64,000 nt of DNA from Agrobacterium sp. a22-2 (lineage in GTDB: Bacteria; Pseudomonadota; Alphaproteobacteria; Rhizobiales; Rhizobiaceae), in NCBI RefSeq assembly GCF_012276985.1, contig NZ_JAAXMM010000009.1, positions 124,001-188,000 on the forward strand, written 5' to 3'. The first letter of the stretch is position 1. Every line of letters begins with the position of its first letter. The translations under genes were made by a program, and so were the position numbers. The notes under the pieces are model-generated. The model was not told the DNA's origin and made no database searches. It saw only the letters and a list, made by a program, of their open reading frames with translations. Shown here one piece after another: positions 52,925 to 62,657 of this stretch.

Positions 52925-54061
52925 TCAAGCGGCGGCCAAGGCCAGGCCACTGGCATAATCGCGCGCCTTGCGGCGTTGCTCGTCCATTTCCAGGGCCTCG
53001 ACCAGGTCGAGAAGTCCGGTCACGGCGGTACTCTGCTCGATTCGACGGCATCGCTCCAGAAGGCGCGCCGAAATGCTCTCCAGTTCCACGTCGACGGCAG
53101 ACTGAACCGCCTGGCGCCACAGCAAGACGGCCTCGACGAAAATGGGGCTGATGGCGCGATCGAGGGCCGCCGATTCGATCAGCGCGCGAACGGCATGCTG
53201 GCGGCCCGTGGCGAGGATTGAGCGGACGCGACGCTCGTCGAGACCCGACAGGGACGTGACCGCGCAGGCAAAGAAATCCGCCTTGCCGAGACACAGGATG
53301 CGCATCAGGAAGGCAGGTGTGAGCCGCCCGGCCAGGCGCAGATGGTCGACCAGCGCGGGAATGTCCGCGTAAGGCACATTGCCGACGATGACCGCCGTTG
53401 CCGCGGCATCGGCCTCGCGGGTGACGCGCTCGATGCGACGGCTGCCGATCGCGGCCTGGACGAGACGGGATCCGGACAGGGCCGCAGTCACATGCTGCAC
53501 AAGGAGATGGCGGGCGTCGGCCGGCAGATCGTCGCGCTCGATCAGGGCGCCGCGGATGCTGTCGTCATTGCCAAGCCGTTCGGCGATCCGCTTCAGGGAA
53601 AATCGGGATATGGCGGCGCTTTCATTCTCAAGCAACACGGCAAGCTCCGGCACATCGCCGATTTCGGCAAGAGCGGCGGCCACGGCGCGTGACAGGCCGC
53701 GGCGGGCGGCAATCAGCGAGCGGGCGCAGACATCGCCGCGGCCGGCCAGATCGACCAGATCCGAATCGGTCAGAACCGGCGAGCGCAGGATGACGGCGCA
53801 GGCGATTTCCGTCTGGTCCTGGGCGAGCGACACCAGAAGCGGACGCGGTGCTGCGGCCGAATCGGCCAGCGCTTCGGCCAGAGCCAGGCGAACGCGCGGC
53901 GACGGATCATCGAGCAGATAGGTCATTGCCACATAGGCGGCGCGGCGTTCGTCGTCTGCCATCGCCGATGTCAGGTAAGCCCGCCCCAGCGCATTGGCCG
54001 CTTTCGCACGCTCGACCGTCTTTGCCGTTTCCGCCCAACGAAGAAAAGCCTGTACTATCAC
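52925..54061 (-). CDS. DUF2336-family alpha-helical repeat protein
   Basis: About 378 residues from the GTG at 54061, which has GGGA upstream; an ATG 19 codons further upstream (54118) would leave only 32 bases to the divergent gene. The protein is almost all short paired helices of Ala/Arg/Leu-rich type, such as VRLALAEALADSAAAPRPLL, consistent with the HEAT/Armadillo-like DUF2336 family. These are alphaproteobacterial proteins of unknown function. It pairs with the divergent CitE-like gene, an arrangement I recall seeing in related genomes. Confidence 0.75.
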   Translation of the reverse strand: MIVQAFLRWAETAKTVERAKAANALGRAYLTSAMADDERRAAYVAMTYLLDDPSPRVRLALAEALADSAAAPRPLLVSLAQDQTEIACAVILRSPVLTDSDLVDLAGRGDVCARSLIAARRGLSRAVAAALAEIGDVPELAVLLENESAAISRFSLKRIAERLGNDDSIRGALIERDDLPADARHLLVQHVTAALSGSRLVQAAIGSRRIERVTREADAAATAVIVGNVPYADIPALVDHLRLAGRLTPAFLMRILCLGKADFFACAVTSLSGLDERRVRSILATGRQHAVRALIESAALDRAISPIFVEAVLLWRQAVQSAVDVELESISARLLERCRRIEQSTAVTGLLDLVEALEMDEQRRKARDYASGLALAAA

Positions 54062-54150
54062 TTTCAGTCCCAACCGGTGCAAAGAGGCGACGCTATGACC
54101 AAGTGGCCACGACTTCACGCTACCGATAAAAAGTTTATGATTGGTTCACC

Positions 54151-54924
54151 ATGTTGATTAACCATGACAATGCCCCCTCACCGCATGAAGCCATCGTGAT
54201 TGCGGGGCGCGTCGTCCGCTCTTTGCTGGCCGTACCGGTCTGTGATGAGACACGCCTGGCCAACGCATATTCGAGCCAAGCGGATGGGCTGGTGGTCGAT
54301 CTGACGGCGCAGGGTGCCACCATGCCGCGGATTGATCTTGCGGATGATTTGGCGCGGCCGGACCGACCCTTGCTATTCTTCGCCACGAAAAACCATGCCG
54401 ACAGCGAAGTGATGGCGGCAGAGGTTGCTGCCCTGATGACGTTTAGCCCGGCCGGGGTGATTCTCTGCGGCATTACGGTTGGCGCCGATATCCAGCGACT
54501 CGACGTGATGCTGTCCGTTGCCGAGGCCCGACTTGGCAGGGCTGCTGGAACGACCGCCATTCTGGCGCTATGCGGTGACAATCCGGCCGGCGTGCTGGCG
54601 GCGCAGCAAGGACATGCCGAGACATCAGCACGGCTTGCCGCACTTGGCTTCCATGCTGGACGGCTGGCGCGCGCCCTGCGTCTCCCCGCGCCGAACCCCG
54701 GCACGGCGCTTCCAAACGCGATCACCGTTGCCCGCGGGCTGTTGCAGCTTGCCGCGACATCAGCACGGCTCGGCTGCTTCAACTGGCTCGATCCGCACCT
54801 GAGCGGCGACCGGCTGGCGGAAACTTGCAAGACGGCACGCGACGAGGGATTTGCGGCCCTCGTCGGAAGCAGTACCGATCAGATCGAGGCGATCAATGCG
54901 GCGTTCCGCAACAGCGGCTGCTAG
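54151..54924 (+). CDS. CitE/HpcH-HpaI-like protein, probably degenerate
   Basis: A 257-residue protein resembling the citrate-lyase-beta/HpcH-HpaI aldolase TIM barrel: SLLAVPVCDETRLANAYSSQADGLVVDL at residues 25-52 (abbreviated) corresponds to the family opening, and VILCGITVGADIQRLDVMLSV to the second strand. The usual RVN and metal-binding Glu/Asp motifs are hard to find, so it may not be a working lyase. It starts 32-90 bases from the DUF2336 gene and overlaps the convergent flavoprotein gene by four bases at the CTAG palindrome 54921-54924. Confidence 0.65.
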   Translation: MLINHDNAPSPHEAIVIAGRVVRSLLAVPVCDETRLANAYSSQADGLVVDLTAQGATMPRIDLADDLARPDRPLLFFATKNHADSEVMAAEVAALMTFSPAGVILCGITVGADIQRLDVMLSVAEARLGRAAGTTAILALCGDNPAGVLAAQQGHAETSARLAALGFHAGRLARALRLPAPNPGTALPNAITVARGLLQLAATSARLGCFNWLDPHLSGDRLAETCKTARDEGFAALVGSSTDQIEAINAAFRNSGC

Positions 54925-55538
54925 CGGCTGAAACCGGGCCGCACCGGCCTTAGCAGTTCAAAGGTCTCGCTGACATCGCCGAAATCCATGTAGCCGAGCC
55001 TTGCCAGCGGGCGGTTGAGGTCTGCTGCGAACCGGCCGTCGCGGATGGCCTTTTCCTGGATATGGATGCCGACCACCTGGCCGAACACCGCATAGGCCTC
55101 GGCCTTGTCGCCCGTGAGCGTTTTCAGCTGATGGATTTCCGTCACCCGGCATTCCAGCGCTGCCAGCGCCTCGCCGACATAGGGCGCATCGACCAATTGC
55201 CCCTGGATCGCCGTCAGGCCAGCCAAGGCAAATTCATCGACTCCATAGGGCACAGCCACCGAGGACGCGTTGATCTGGGCTGCCAGATCGTAGCCGGCGA
55301 AACTCGTGGTGAAGCAGCCGGTCTCCTCGACATTGCGCAGCGAATCCTTGCGGCCGCTGGAGGAGAACATGACGATCTTCGGCCGATCGCTGACGGCATT
55401 GAAGAAGGAATAGGGGGAGAGGTTGATCGAACCGTCCCTGCCCTTCGAGCCGATCCAGCCGATCGGCCGAGGTGCTACGATCGCCTTGAAGGGATCGTGC
55501 GCCAGGCCGTGATGATTGCCGTCGGTGTCGTAGAACAT
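54921..55538 (-). CDS. Flavin-reductase-like FMN-binding protein
   Basis: A 205-residue protein of the flavin reductase-like (DUF447/FMN-binding split barrel) family. Markers are KAIVAPRPIGWIGSKGRDGSINLSPYSFFNAVSD (abbreviated as VAPRPIGWIGSKG and LSPYSFFN) and CFTTSFAGYDL. It probably binds FMN and may serve as a reductase or FMN-dependent oxidoreductase; the partner is not visible. Its ATG overlaps the nitroreductase stop by one base (TGATG), so the two flavin genes form a coupled pair. It converges with the CitE-like gene. Confidence 0.85.
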   Translation of the reverse strand: MFYDTDGNHHGLAHDPFKAIVAPRPIGWIGSKGRDGSINLSPYSFFNAVSDRPKIVMFSSSGRKDSLRNVEETGCFTTSFAGYDLAAQINASSVAVPYGVDEFALAGLTAIQGQLVDAPYVGEALAALECRVTEIHQLKTLTGDKAEAYAVFGQVVGIHIQEKAIRDGRFAADLNRPLARLGYMDFGDVSETFELLRPVRPGFSR

Positions 55539-56122
55539 CAGTCGTCACCACCGACCCAGCTGGTGACGTCTTCGATGGCCGGACGCGGCCGCTCGACCAC
55601 GGGGAAGGTGCTGGAGCCGATATGGATGAAGCCGGCGACCTTTTCGCTTTCGGCGATGCCGAGCAAGGGATGGGCATCACGGTCATAGGCAAACCATTCG
55701 GTCAGCCAATTGGAGAAATAGCCATGGGCATTGGCCGCCATCAGCAGGTTGAGGCAAACGGCACCGGCCGACATCATCTGTTCCCATTCGGGAATCTTGG
55801 CGTGGGAGGCGGCGGTGCTGACCACGGCAATGACGACCGGAGCCCGGGTGAACCGCGTCCGCTCGACCTCGATCATCTCGTCGCTTAGATCGGGCTTTTT
55901 GACGAGCGCCATGGCCAGCAGCTGTTCACCGATCTTCACCCGCTCGGCGCCGCGATAGACGATGAAGCGCCAGGGTGCCAGTTTTCCGTGGTCCGGGACC
56001 CGGACCGCAAGCCGCAGCATATCCTCGATTTCCGTCCGGGACGGACCTGGTTCGCACATCTGGAAGGCCGGCATGGAGCGGCGGATCTTCAGGAATTCGA
56101 CAAGTTCGCGATTAACATTCAT
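55538..56122 (-). CDS. Nitroreductase-family flavoprotein
   Basis: A 194-residue NAD(P)H-dependent FMN protein. The family marks are the opening [27 protein letters not shown] with FMN-binding residues, the central [14 protein letters not shown], and the C-terminal [20 protein letters not shown], where the GxG near the end closes the flavin site. Roles in this family range from nitroaromatic reduction to cofactor synthesis, so the substrate is unknown. It is upstream of and coupled to the flavin-reductase-like gene. Confidence 0.88.
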   Translation of the reverse strand: MNVNRELVEFLKIRRSMPAFQMCEPGPSRTEIEDMLRLAVRVPDHGKLAPWRFIVYRGAERVKIGEQLLAMALVKKPDLSDEMIEVERTRFTRAPVVIAVVSTAASHAKIPEWEQMMSAGAVCLNLLMAANAHGYFSNWLTEWFAYDRDAHPLLGIAESEKVAGFIHIGSSTFPVVERPRPAIEDVTSWVGGDD

Positions 56123-56240
56123 GTTTCTGTGCTTTCGAGGCTATTGGGACGTTCGCTGTGAATCAATTGTCTTGAAATTGCCACCGCATTGCGGTTGAAG
56201 TTGCTAGCATTGCTGAGGAAGTCAACCGGTTGCACATTCA

Positions 56241-57188
56241 ATGACAGTCATACCTTTCGCTGCGCGCCTAGTGCTAGCCCTCACGGCTGCGTTGGCGCCT
56301 GTCGTTCATGCGAATGGCCAGGATGCCTTCAAGACCTTCAAGCAGCTCGACAGCACGACGAAGATGCCCAAGCTCAATGCGTTTTCCCCGAGCTTGCCGG
56401 GGGCAGCCGCTGCACCACAGGGCCAGAGCATTACGTTCGAGGCACGACTGACCAGCGACGGCGAGCCCATGCAGCAGGGCCTGTCCTGGCGCGTGTTCAG
56501 TCCTATTCCTTCCGCCGACGGTAAGCTGCCGCTTTTGGCGAGCGCCGAAGGCGGAACGGCCGATTTCCAGCTGGTGCCCGGCGACTATTTCGTCAACGTC
56601 TCGTTCGGCCGGGCCGGCGCCACCAAAAAGCTGTCGATCCACAAGGACGGCACGCTCGACAAGCAGGTGATGGTGCTGGACGCCGGCGGCATGGTTCTGA
56701 ATGCCGTATCGGGCCCTGACACGCGCATTCCGCCGACCAACCTGAAATTCAAGATCTACTCCTCGGAAGTCCTCGACGATGGCGAACGCGGCCTGGTCAT
56801 GGACGACGTCAAGGCGAATACGATCGTCAGGCTCAATTCGGGCACCTATCACATCGTGTCCGAATATGGCGACGTCAATGCCGTGGTGCGCGCCGACATC
56901 AAGGTCGAGGCCGGCAAGCTGACCGAAGCGACCATCCAGCATCGCGCCTCGCAGATCAATCTGAAGCTGGTGTCCGAACATGGCGGCGAAGCCATCGCCG
57001 ACACGGCCTGGTCGGTTCTGACCTCGGCGGGCGATATCGTTGCGGAAAGCGTCAGTGCCTTTCCGACCATGGTGCTGGCCGAAGGCGGCTATACCGCCAT
57101 CGCCCGCAACAAGGACAAGATCTACCAGCAGGAGTTTACGGTGACCGCCGGTCGCAACAGCGATGTCGAGTTGCTGCTCAATCCGTGA
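56241..57188 (+). CDS. Exported protein with three beta-type repeats
   Basis: A 315-residue protein with a signal peptide (MTVIPFAARLVLALTAALAP, cleavage near HANG). After a 35-residue low-complexity stretch, three repeats of about 80 residues follow. Each ends in a matched block: LVPGDYFVNVSFG (111-123), LNSGTYHIVSEYG (198-210) and LAEGGYTAIARNK (279-291). Each block has a Gly-x-Tyr and is followed by a strand such as AGATKKLSIHKDG, AVVRADIKVEAGK or YQQEFTVTAGRN. This pattern suggests a string of three beta-sandwich domains of the carboxypeptidase-regulatory or Ig kind, probably in the periplasm. I do not know a function. Confidence 0.7.
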   Translation: MTVIPFAARLVLALTAALAPVVHANGQDAFKTFKQLDSTTKMPKLNAFSPSLPGAAAAPQGQSITFEARLTSDGEPMQQGLSWRVFSPIPSADGKLPLLASAEGGTADFQLVPGDYFVNVSFGRAGATKKLSIHKDGTLDKQVMVLDAGGMVLNAVSGPDTRIPPTNLKFKIYSSEVLDDGERGLVMDDVKANTIVRLNSGTYHIVSEYGDVNAVVRADIKVEAGKLTEATIQHRASQINLKLVSEHGGEAIADTAWSVLTSAGDIVAESVSAFPTMVLAEGGYTAIARNKDKIYQQEFTVTAGRNSDVELLLNP

Positions 57189-57197
57189 CAGCCAACC

Positions 57198-58040
57198 TTA
57201 GCTCACCAGGCGCAGTCTGAGCCGACGGCGCACCGGCGCCATGCAAAACACCCGCTCGTAGAGGGTGGCGAGCAGCGCCTTGCGGTCCGACTGTTCGGAC
57301 ATTTCTTCCCACGCGATAACGCCGCCGATCCGCGCGGTAATCGTGCTGCCGGACAGCCGGCGGAATTCGCGGATCAGCAGCGAGATCCGCAGCGTCATCG
57401 ACAGCTTGCTGGCGATGTGAAACAGCGCGCCGTTCTGGCCTTCAAAATAGACCGGAATGACATTGGCCTTGGCGGCCTGGATGAGTTTTGCCGGAAAGAT
57501 CTTCCACGGCAGGTCCTGGGCACGGCCGAAACCCTTCTTCGCCGTCGCCACGCCGCCGGCCGGAAAGACGATGACGGTCACGCCTTCCTTCAGCAGCCGC
57601 ACCGCTTCATGGCGGGTTTGCATATTGACGGCCAGCGCCTCCTTGGTCTCCTCGAAGGATACCGGCAGCGAATAGGGCAGGATTTCCGGCACTTTCAGAA
57701 GTTCGTTATTGATCAGCACGCGGAACGGGCGACCAAGCTCTTCCGCCATGGCCAGAACGGCAATGCCGTCGCCGATGCCGAACGGATGGTTGGCGATGAT
57801 CACCAGCGGACCATCCGGCAGATTGGCCGGCGGCCATTGGCCCTGCAGGTCGAGGCGAATATCGATCAGGTCGAGCATCTTGCCGAAAATGCGATCCGTC
57901 TTGCCGACGATGTCGTTGCGCCAGATATCGTAGAGCCGCACATAACGATCGCGGCCGGACAGGCCCTCGATGGAGCGGATGAACCAGCGCTTCAGGCGGG
58001 GATCCCGCTCGTTGGCATAGGAAAGCTCTTTGAAACGCAT
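57198..58040 (-). CDS. Lysophospholipid-acyltransferase-family protein
   Basis: A 280-residue acyltransferase starting MRFKELSYANERDPRLKRWF. The catalytic motif is IIANHPFGIGDG, a variant of NHx4-5D with His and Asp in place, and the glycerol-phosphate region is VIVFPAGGVATAKKG, with the conserved PxG. Members act in phospholipid or ornithine-lipid synthesis, with acyl-ACP or acyl-CoA as donor. The hemolysin-like annotation seen in relatives is not functional evidence. The gene lies between the exported triple-repeat gene and thrS on the minus strand. Confidence 0.85.
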   Translation of the reverse strand: MRFKELSYANERDPRLKRWFIRSIEGLSGRDRYVRLYDIWRNDIVGKTDRIFGKMLDLIDIRLDLQGQWPPANLPDGPLVIIANHPFGIGDGIAVLAMAEELGRPFRVLINNELLKVPEILPYSLPVSFEETKEALAVNMQTRHEAVRLLKEGVTVIVFPAGGVATAKKGFGRAQDLPWKIFPAKLIQAAKANVIPVYFEGQNGALFHIASKLSMTLRISLLIREFRRLSGSTITARIGGVIAWEEMSEQSDRKALLATLYERVFCMAPVRRRLRLRLVS

Positions 58041-58113
58041 GATCTTCCTCCGGCAATCCGGCATTCTCCCCCGGAGCGCTATAGCAGAGACATGACACGG
58101 ATGTGACGGATTG

Positions 58114-58144
58114 TTGACAGGGCCTGTTTGGCAGGCCCTGTCAA
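58114..58144 (-). terminator. Strong hairpin after thrS without U-tract
   Basis: Perfect 13-base arms TTGACAGGGCCTG (58114-58126) and CAGGCCCTGTCAA (58132-58144) with a five-base loop sit 11 bases beyond the thrS stop on the minus strand. No T-run follows, so ending may need Rho, or the hairpin may protect the mRNA end. Confidence 0.6.
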
Positions 58145-58154
58145 TGGTGGAAGG

Positions 58155-60140
58155 TCAGGCGCGGGCGGCGGCCTTTTTGGCGGCCTTGCGCTTCAGATCC
58201 GGCGGCGTTGCCTCGTCCGACAGGCTGGCCACGGCGGCATCCAGCGACATCAGCGTCTGGTCCTGCGACCCGAGACGGCGGATATTGACCGTCCGCTCCT
58301 CGGCCTCGCGCTTACCGCAGACGATGATCACCGGAACCTTGGTGACCGAATGCTCGCGGACCTTGTAATTGATCTTCTCGTTGCGGAAGTCGGTCTCGAC
58401 CTGGAGGCCGGCCTCGCGCAAAGCTTCGGCGACTTCGCGGCCATAGTCGTCGGCCTCGGAGGTGATCGTCGCCACCACGACCTGCAGGGGCGCCACCCAA
58501 AGCGGCATATGGCCGGCAAAGTTCTCGATCAGGATGCCGAGAAAACGCTCCATCGAGCCGCAGATGGCGCGGTGGATCATCACCGGCTGGGTCTTTTCCG
58601 AGTTCTGGTCGATATAGAAGGCGCCGAAGCGCTCCGGCAGGTTGAAGTCGACCTGAGTCGTGCCACACTGCCATTCGCGGCCGATGGCATCCTTCAGGGT
58701 ATATTCGAACTTCGGACCGTAGAAAGCGCCCTCGCCCGGCAGGATGCCGGTCTTGATGCGCCCGCCGGACTGCTCCTCGATGGTCTTCAATACCTCCAGC
58801 ATCACGCCTTCGGCGCGATCCCAGAGCTCGTCGGAGCCGACGCGCTTGTCGGGGCGCGTCGACAACTTGACGACCACTTCCTGGAATCCGAAATCCTCGT
58901 AGACCGACAGGATCAGGTCATTGATGCGCAGGCATTCGGCCGCCATCTGCTCTTCGGTGCAGAAGACATGGGCGTCGTCCTGCGTGAAGCCGCGCACCCG
59001 CATCAGGCCATGCAGCGCGCCCGAGGGCTCGTAGCGATGCACATTGCCGAACTCGGCCAGGCGGACCGGCAGCTCGCGATAGGACTTCAGGCCATGCTTG
59101 AAGATCTGCACGTGGCCGGGGCAATTCATCGGCTTCAGGGCAAAGACGCGCTCGTCGTCGGTCTCGTCACCGGCAACCGTCACCTTGAACATGTTGTCGC
59201 GGTACCAGCCCCAGTGACCGGAGGTTTCCCACAGCGACTTGTCGAGCACCTGCGGCGCGTTGACCTCCTGATAGGTGCCGGCCAAGCGGCGGCGCATATA
59301 GGCAACCAGCGTCTGGAAAATGCGCCAGCCCTTGCCGTGCCAGAAGACGACGCCCGGGCCTTCTTCCTGGAAATGGAACAGGTCCATTTCGCGGCCGAGC
59401 TTGCGGTGGTCGCGCTTTTCGGCCTCGGCCAGCAGATGCAGGTAATTGTCGAGCTGTTCCTGCTCGGCAAAGGCCGTGCCATAGATGCGGGTCAGCATCG
59501 CATTGTTGCTGTCGCCGCGCCAGTAAGCGCCAGCCACCTTCATCAGCTTGAAGGCCATGCCGATCTGGCCGGTGGACGCCATATGCGGCCCGCGGCAGAG
59601 GTCGAACCAGTCGCCCTGATAATAGATCTTCAGATCCTGGTCTTCGGGAATGGCATCGACCAGCTCGACCTTGTAGGCCTCACCCTTGGCCGCAAAGACC
59701 TCGCGCGCCTTGTTGCGCGGCCAGATCTCCTTGGTGAAGGGCTTGTTGCGCTGGATGATCTCCTTCATGCGCTTTTCGATCTTCGGCAGATCGTCCGGCG
59801 TGAACGGCTCGTTCTTGGCAAAGTCGTAATAGAAGCCATTTTCGATGACAGGGCCGATCGTCACCTGGGTGCCGGGCCACAGTTCCTGCACGGCTTCCGC
59901 CATCACATGGGCGGCGTCGTGGCGGATCAGTTCCAGCGCGCGGTCGTCGGTGCGCGTGACGATTTCGAGCTTGCCGGAGGTCACCGGATCGGACAGGTCG
60001 CGCAGTTGACCATCGAGCGCAATCGCCACGGCCTTCTTGGCAAGCGACTTCGAGATCGATTCGGCGACATCGCGCCCGGTCGTGCCGGCGTCGTAAACGC
60101 GGACAGAACCGTCGGGAAATGTAAGGGAAATGGCTTCTGA
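58155..60140 (-). CDS. thrS: Threonyl-tRNA synthetase
   Basis: Class II aminoacyl-tRNA synthetase charging tRNA-Thr; 661 residues from the ATG at 60140 ([18 protein letters not shown]), with GGAGAGACCC upstream. It contains the N-terminal TGS domain, the HxxxH-type editing domain ([15 protein letters not shown]), the catalytic core motifs 1-3 ([46 protein letters not shown] abbreviated, and [16 protein letters not shown]) with the zinc ligands Cys, His and His. The anticodon-binding domain ends it. The upstream 140 bases to yidD hold no obvious leader. Confidence 0.98.
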   Translation of the reverse strand, partial: SEAISLTFPDGSVRVYDAGTTGRDVAESISKSLAKKAVAIALDGQLRDLSDPVTSGKLEIVTRTDDRALELIRHDAAHVMAEAVQELWPGTQVTIGPVIENGFYYDFAKNEPFTPDDLPKIEKRMKEIIQRNKPFTKEIWPRNKAREVFAAKGEAYKVELVDAIPEDQDLKIYYQGDWFDLCRGPHMASTGQIGMAFKLMKVAGAYWRGDSNNAMLTRIYGTAFAEQEQLDNYLHLLAEAEKRDHRKLGREMDLFHFQEEGPGVVFWHGKGWRIFQTLVAYMRRRLAGTYQEVNAPQVLDKSLWETSGHWGWYRDNMFKVTVAGDETDDERVFALKPMNCPGHVQIFKHGLKSYRELPVRLAEFGNVHRYEPSGALHGLMRVRGFTQDDAHVFCTEEQMAAECLRINDLILSVYEDFGFQEVVVKLSTRPDKRVGSDELWDRAEGVMLEVLKTIEEQSGGRIKTGILPGEGAFYGPKFEYTLKDAIGREWQCGTTQVDFNLPERFGAFYIDQNSEKTQPVMIHRAICGSMERFLGILIENFAGHMPLWVAPLQVVVATITSEADDYGREVAEALREAGLQVETDFRNEKINYKVREHSVTKVPVIIVCGKREAEERTVNIRRLGSQDQTLMSLDAAVASLSDEATPPDLKRKAAKKAAARA

Positions 60141-60279
60141 CATGGGTCTCTCCTTATCCAGTCCCGCCAACCAATGCGGGTGGTAAAAATGGCCGGTTCG
60201 AACCGGCTGCTAACGCGCCGCGTGATACTGGCAAAAGCCGACAGAGTAAAGGCTGTCGAGTGAGCAAGCGTCGCCTGAT

Positions 60280-60651
60280 CTATCGCTCGATATCGGACCG
60301 GTGCAGGCCGAGCGAAAAATAGCGCCACGGCGTCCACCAGCGATAGCGCGCCTCCAGCGTCTCAGGCACCGGGTCATAGCCCCAGGTGCCGCCCGGCCCG
60401 CAGCGCCCGACCCGGAACAGGGTCAGAAAACCGCCCGCCCAGAGCCCATGGCGCGCCACCGCCTCATAGCCATATTCGGAACAGGTCGGCATGTGGCGGC
60501 AGGAATTGCCGATGAAGCCGGACAACGTCAGCTGGTAGAGGCGGATGAGGCCCATGCCGAGCAGGCGGTCCGGCGTCTTGCGAAAGGGGCCGGCATAATT
60601 GCGGCCTTTGGGTACCGGCTTTTCCGCATCATGGTCGTGGGAGTTGCACAT
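60280..60651 (-). CDS. yidD: YidD membrane-insertion efficiency factor
   Basis: A 123-residue protein of the YidD family, which helps the YidC insertase at the inner membrane. Markers are LIRLYQLTLSGFIGNSCRH, PTCSEYGYEAVARHGLWAGG and GRCGPGGTWGYDPVP, with the family cysteines. In many bacteria yidD is beside rpmH-rnpA-yidC, but here it is next to thrS and the IscU-like gene. The start is at 60651; it lies 56 bases downstream of the IscU-like stop and may be cotranscribed. Confidence 0.93.
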   Translation of the reverse strand: MCNSHDHDAEKPVPKGRNYAGPFRKTPDRLLGMGLIRLYQLTLSGFIGNSCRHMPTCSEYGYEAVARHGLWAGGFLTLFRVGRCGPGGTWGYDPVPETLEARYRWWTPWRYFSLGLHRSDIER

Positions 60652-60707
60652 TCAGGCCACACTGGCTTTCGCAAGGCCCGTTGCGGCCTTGGGGGTGCTT
60701 TCTTGCT

Positions 60708-61157
60708 TCATCCGACCTCGGCGACAACAACATTCCTGGCGCCGATCTGGTCGAGACAGTCGACCACGGCATCGAAGGTCAGCATGGTGGAAGCATGGCG
60801 GGCCTTGTAGTCCTTGACGGGCTTCAGGTAGCGCATATCCTCAAAGCGGCCGGACGGTCCCTCGCCATCGGATTTCAGCATGGCCAGCATGTCTTCCCGC
60901 GCCTGGCGGATCTCGGCGGCGGTGGCGCCGATGACATGGCGGGCCATGACCGAAGACGATGCCTGGCCGAGCGCGCAGGCTTTCACCACATGGGAGAAAT
61001 CGGAAACGCGCTCACCGTCCATCTTGACGAACACCTTGACCCGCGAACCGCAGAGTTTCGAGTGCTTCTCGGCCACCGCATCGGCGTCATCAAGAACCCC
61101 AGTGCGCTCGATATTGCCGGCAAACTCCAGAATTCTGCTGTTGTAGATGTCGTCCAT
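60708..61157 (-). CDS. IscU/SufU-like iron-sulfur scaffold homologue lacking one cysteine
   Basis: A 149-residue protein starting MDDIYNSRILEFAGNIE. The fold matches the NifU-N/IscU/SufU scaffolds: LEFAGNIERTG, KLCGSRVKVFVKMDG with a first Cys, and VVKACALGQASSSVMARH with a second Cys. The third cysteine block expected near the end reads KARHASTMLTFDAV, with no Cys where IscU has HCS and SufU has KCA. It may therefore not build a normal 2Fe-2S cluster, though Asp, His or Ser could act as ligand. A promoter reading TTGAAC-N17-TATAAT lies at 61313-61285. Confidence 0.78.
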   Translation of the reverse strand: MDDIYNSRILEFAGNIERTGVLDDADAVAEKHSKLCGSRVKVFVKMDGERVSDFSHVVKACALGQASSSVMARHVIGATAAEIRQAREDMLAMLKSDGEGPSGRFEDMRYLKPVKDYKARHASTMLTFDAVVDCLDQIGARNVVVAEVG

Positions 61158-61284
61158 GGTCAAAAGACACTCCAAGGGTCATGTCAGGTCGTTGCCGGTC
61201 GAGGCGATTGTCGTCGCCGGCGCAACACTGTGTCGCGCCATCCTTTCTTCACAGGCCGCAAAACCGATCTATATAAGAGAACGT

Positions 61285-61313
61285 ATTATAGAATAAGTGG
61301 TGCCGCGGTTCAA
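61285..61313 (-). promoter_or_regulatory. Sigma-70-type promoter of the IscU-like gene
   Basis: Read on the minus strand, -35 TTGAAC (61313-61308), 17 bases and -10 TATAAT (61290-61285) match the housekeeping consensus with perfect spacing. A transcript start near 61278 would leave about 120 bases of leader before the gene start at 61157. The rest of the 297-base gap to folE has no other feature I can support. Confidence 0.55.
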
Positions 61314-61454
61314 AGAGATCAACGGTGTCCATGAGCGTTTGATGCACCCTCAAGAAGGATTGGGCTTGCCAAGATGAGCCGAGTTGCGCATTTACAGGCT
61401 GGAAACGCCAAACAGACACGTTCTAAGGTCGCTGACCTGGAGGCCAAGGGCATG

Positions 61455-62057
61455 GATGCCATTGTGAAGAAATTGCAGCAAGACACCACAAAGCCGAGCC
61501 GCGAGGAGGCCGAGGCCGCCGTGCGGGTTCTGTTGCGCTGGGCCGGCGACGATCCGGAGCGCGAAGGCCTGCTCGACACACCGAAGCGGGTCGCCAAGGC
61601 CTATGAGGAACTGTTTGCCGGCTATGGCGCCGATATCGAGGACGTTCTCGGCACGACGTTCGAAGAAGTGGCCGGCTATGACGACATGGTGCTGGTGCGC
61701 GATATTCCGTTCTTTTCCCATTGCGAGCATCACATGCTGCCGGTGATCGGCAAGGCCCATATCGGCTATCTGCCGGACGGTCGCGTCCTCGGCCTGTCGA
61801 AGATCGCCCGTATCGTCGAGGTCTTCGGCCGGCGCCTGCAGACCCAAGAAGCGATGACGGCGCAAATTGCCCTGGCGATCGACGAAAGCCTTGCACCGCG
61901 TGGCGTCGCCGTATTCATCGAGGCCGAACATATGTGCATGGCGATGCGCGGCGTCCAGAAGTCCGGATCGACGACGTTGACGACGACGTTCACCGGCATC
62001 TTCAAGGACAATGCCACCGAGCAGGTCCGCTTCATGTCCATGGTCCGCGGCCGGTAA
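61455..62057 (+). CDS. folE: GTP cyclohydrolase I
   Basis: First step of folate synthesis, opening GTP to dihydroneopterin triphosphate; 200 residues. I chose the ATG at 61455 ([13 protein letters not shown]), with GGAGG eight bases upstream; the open frame begins 27 codons earlier. The zinc ligands are Cys in [11 protein letters not shown] and His in the same block, plus the later Cys in [11 protein letters not shown]. The motifs [20 protein letters not shown] (abbreviated) and [11 protein letters not shown] complete the fold. It is 31 bases upstream of hisI in the same direction. Confidence 0.97.
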   Translation, partial: DAIVKKLQQDTTKPSREEAEAAVRVLLRWAGDDPEREGLLDTPKRVAKAYEELFAGYGADIEDVLGTTFEEVAGYDDMVLVRDIPFFSHCEHHMLPVIGKAHIGYLPDGRVLGLSKIARIVEVFGRRLQTQEAMTAQIALAIDESLAPRGVAVFIEAEHMCMAMRGVQKSGSTTLTTTFTGIFKDNATEQVRFMSMVRGR

Positions 62058-62088
62058 ACGGTCGCCCTCACGTCCGGAACCCCTTCGC

Positions 62089-62550
62089 ATGGCCATCACC
62101 TTCCAAGCCCCGCCTGCCGACAGCCATGCGCTGGAAGCCGCAGGCGCGTTCACGCCGAAATTCGACGCCAACGGATTGCTGACGGCTGTCGTCACCGACA
62201 GCCGCGACGGCGAATTGCTGATGGTCGCCCATATGAATGCCGAGGCGCTGTCGCTGACGCTTGAGACCGGCATCGCCCACTATTTCAGCCGCTCGCGCGC
62301 AAAGATCTGGAAAAAAGGCGAGACCTCCGGCAATCTGCAGACGGTGACGGAAATCCGGACGGATTGCGATCAGGACGCCATCTGGCTGAAGGTTTCGGTC
62401 GCCGGCCACGATGCCACCTGCCATACCGGGCGGCGTTCCTGCTTCTATCGGCGCGTTACGGTCGACGGCGGCGAGGCCCGCCTTGAAATAACCGACAATC
62501 ACCGGCATTTCGATCCGGATGTCGTCTATCCGGGCGACGATAAAAAATAA
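62089..62550 (+). CDS. hisI: Phosphoribosyl-AMP cyclohydrolase
   Basis: Histidine-pathway enzyme that opens the adenine ring of PR-AMP; 153 residues. The ATG at 62089 ([11 protein letters not shown]) was chosen inside a longer frame because the part upstream is the folE tail. The zinc-binding cysteines are in [12 protein letters not shown] and the CHTGRRSCF motif. Another marker is [18 protein letters not shown], abbreviated. The PR-ATP pyrophosphohydrolase part (HisE) is absent, so it is a monofunctional HisI. Confidence 0.95.
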   Translation: MAITFQAPPADSHALEAAGAFTPKFDANGLLTAVVTDSRDGELLMVAHMNAEALSLTLETGIAHYFSRSRAKIWKKGETSGNLQTVTEIRTDCDQDAIWLKVSVAGHDATCHTGRRSCFYRRVTVDGGEARLEITDNHRHFDPDVVYPGDDKK

Positions 62551-62657
62551 GCATCTGCTCATTTGTTGGACGACACCCGGCAGGCGCTAAACGAATTCGT
62601 AAACATCTGGTGCTTTGATGCTGCACTGGGAGTCGTTCAGCCAAGAGGGTGTGCAAT

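Noticed and set aside
58128..60140. A 670-codon open frame opposite thrS
   Set aside because: Exactly antisense to thrS, whose motifs are complete.
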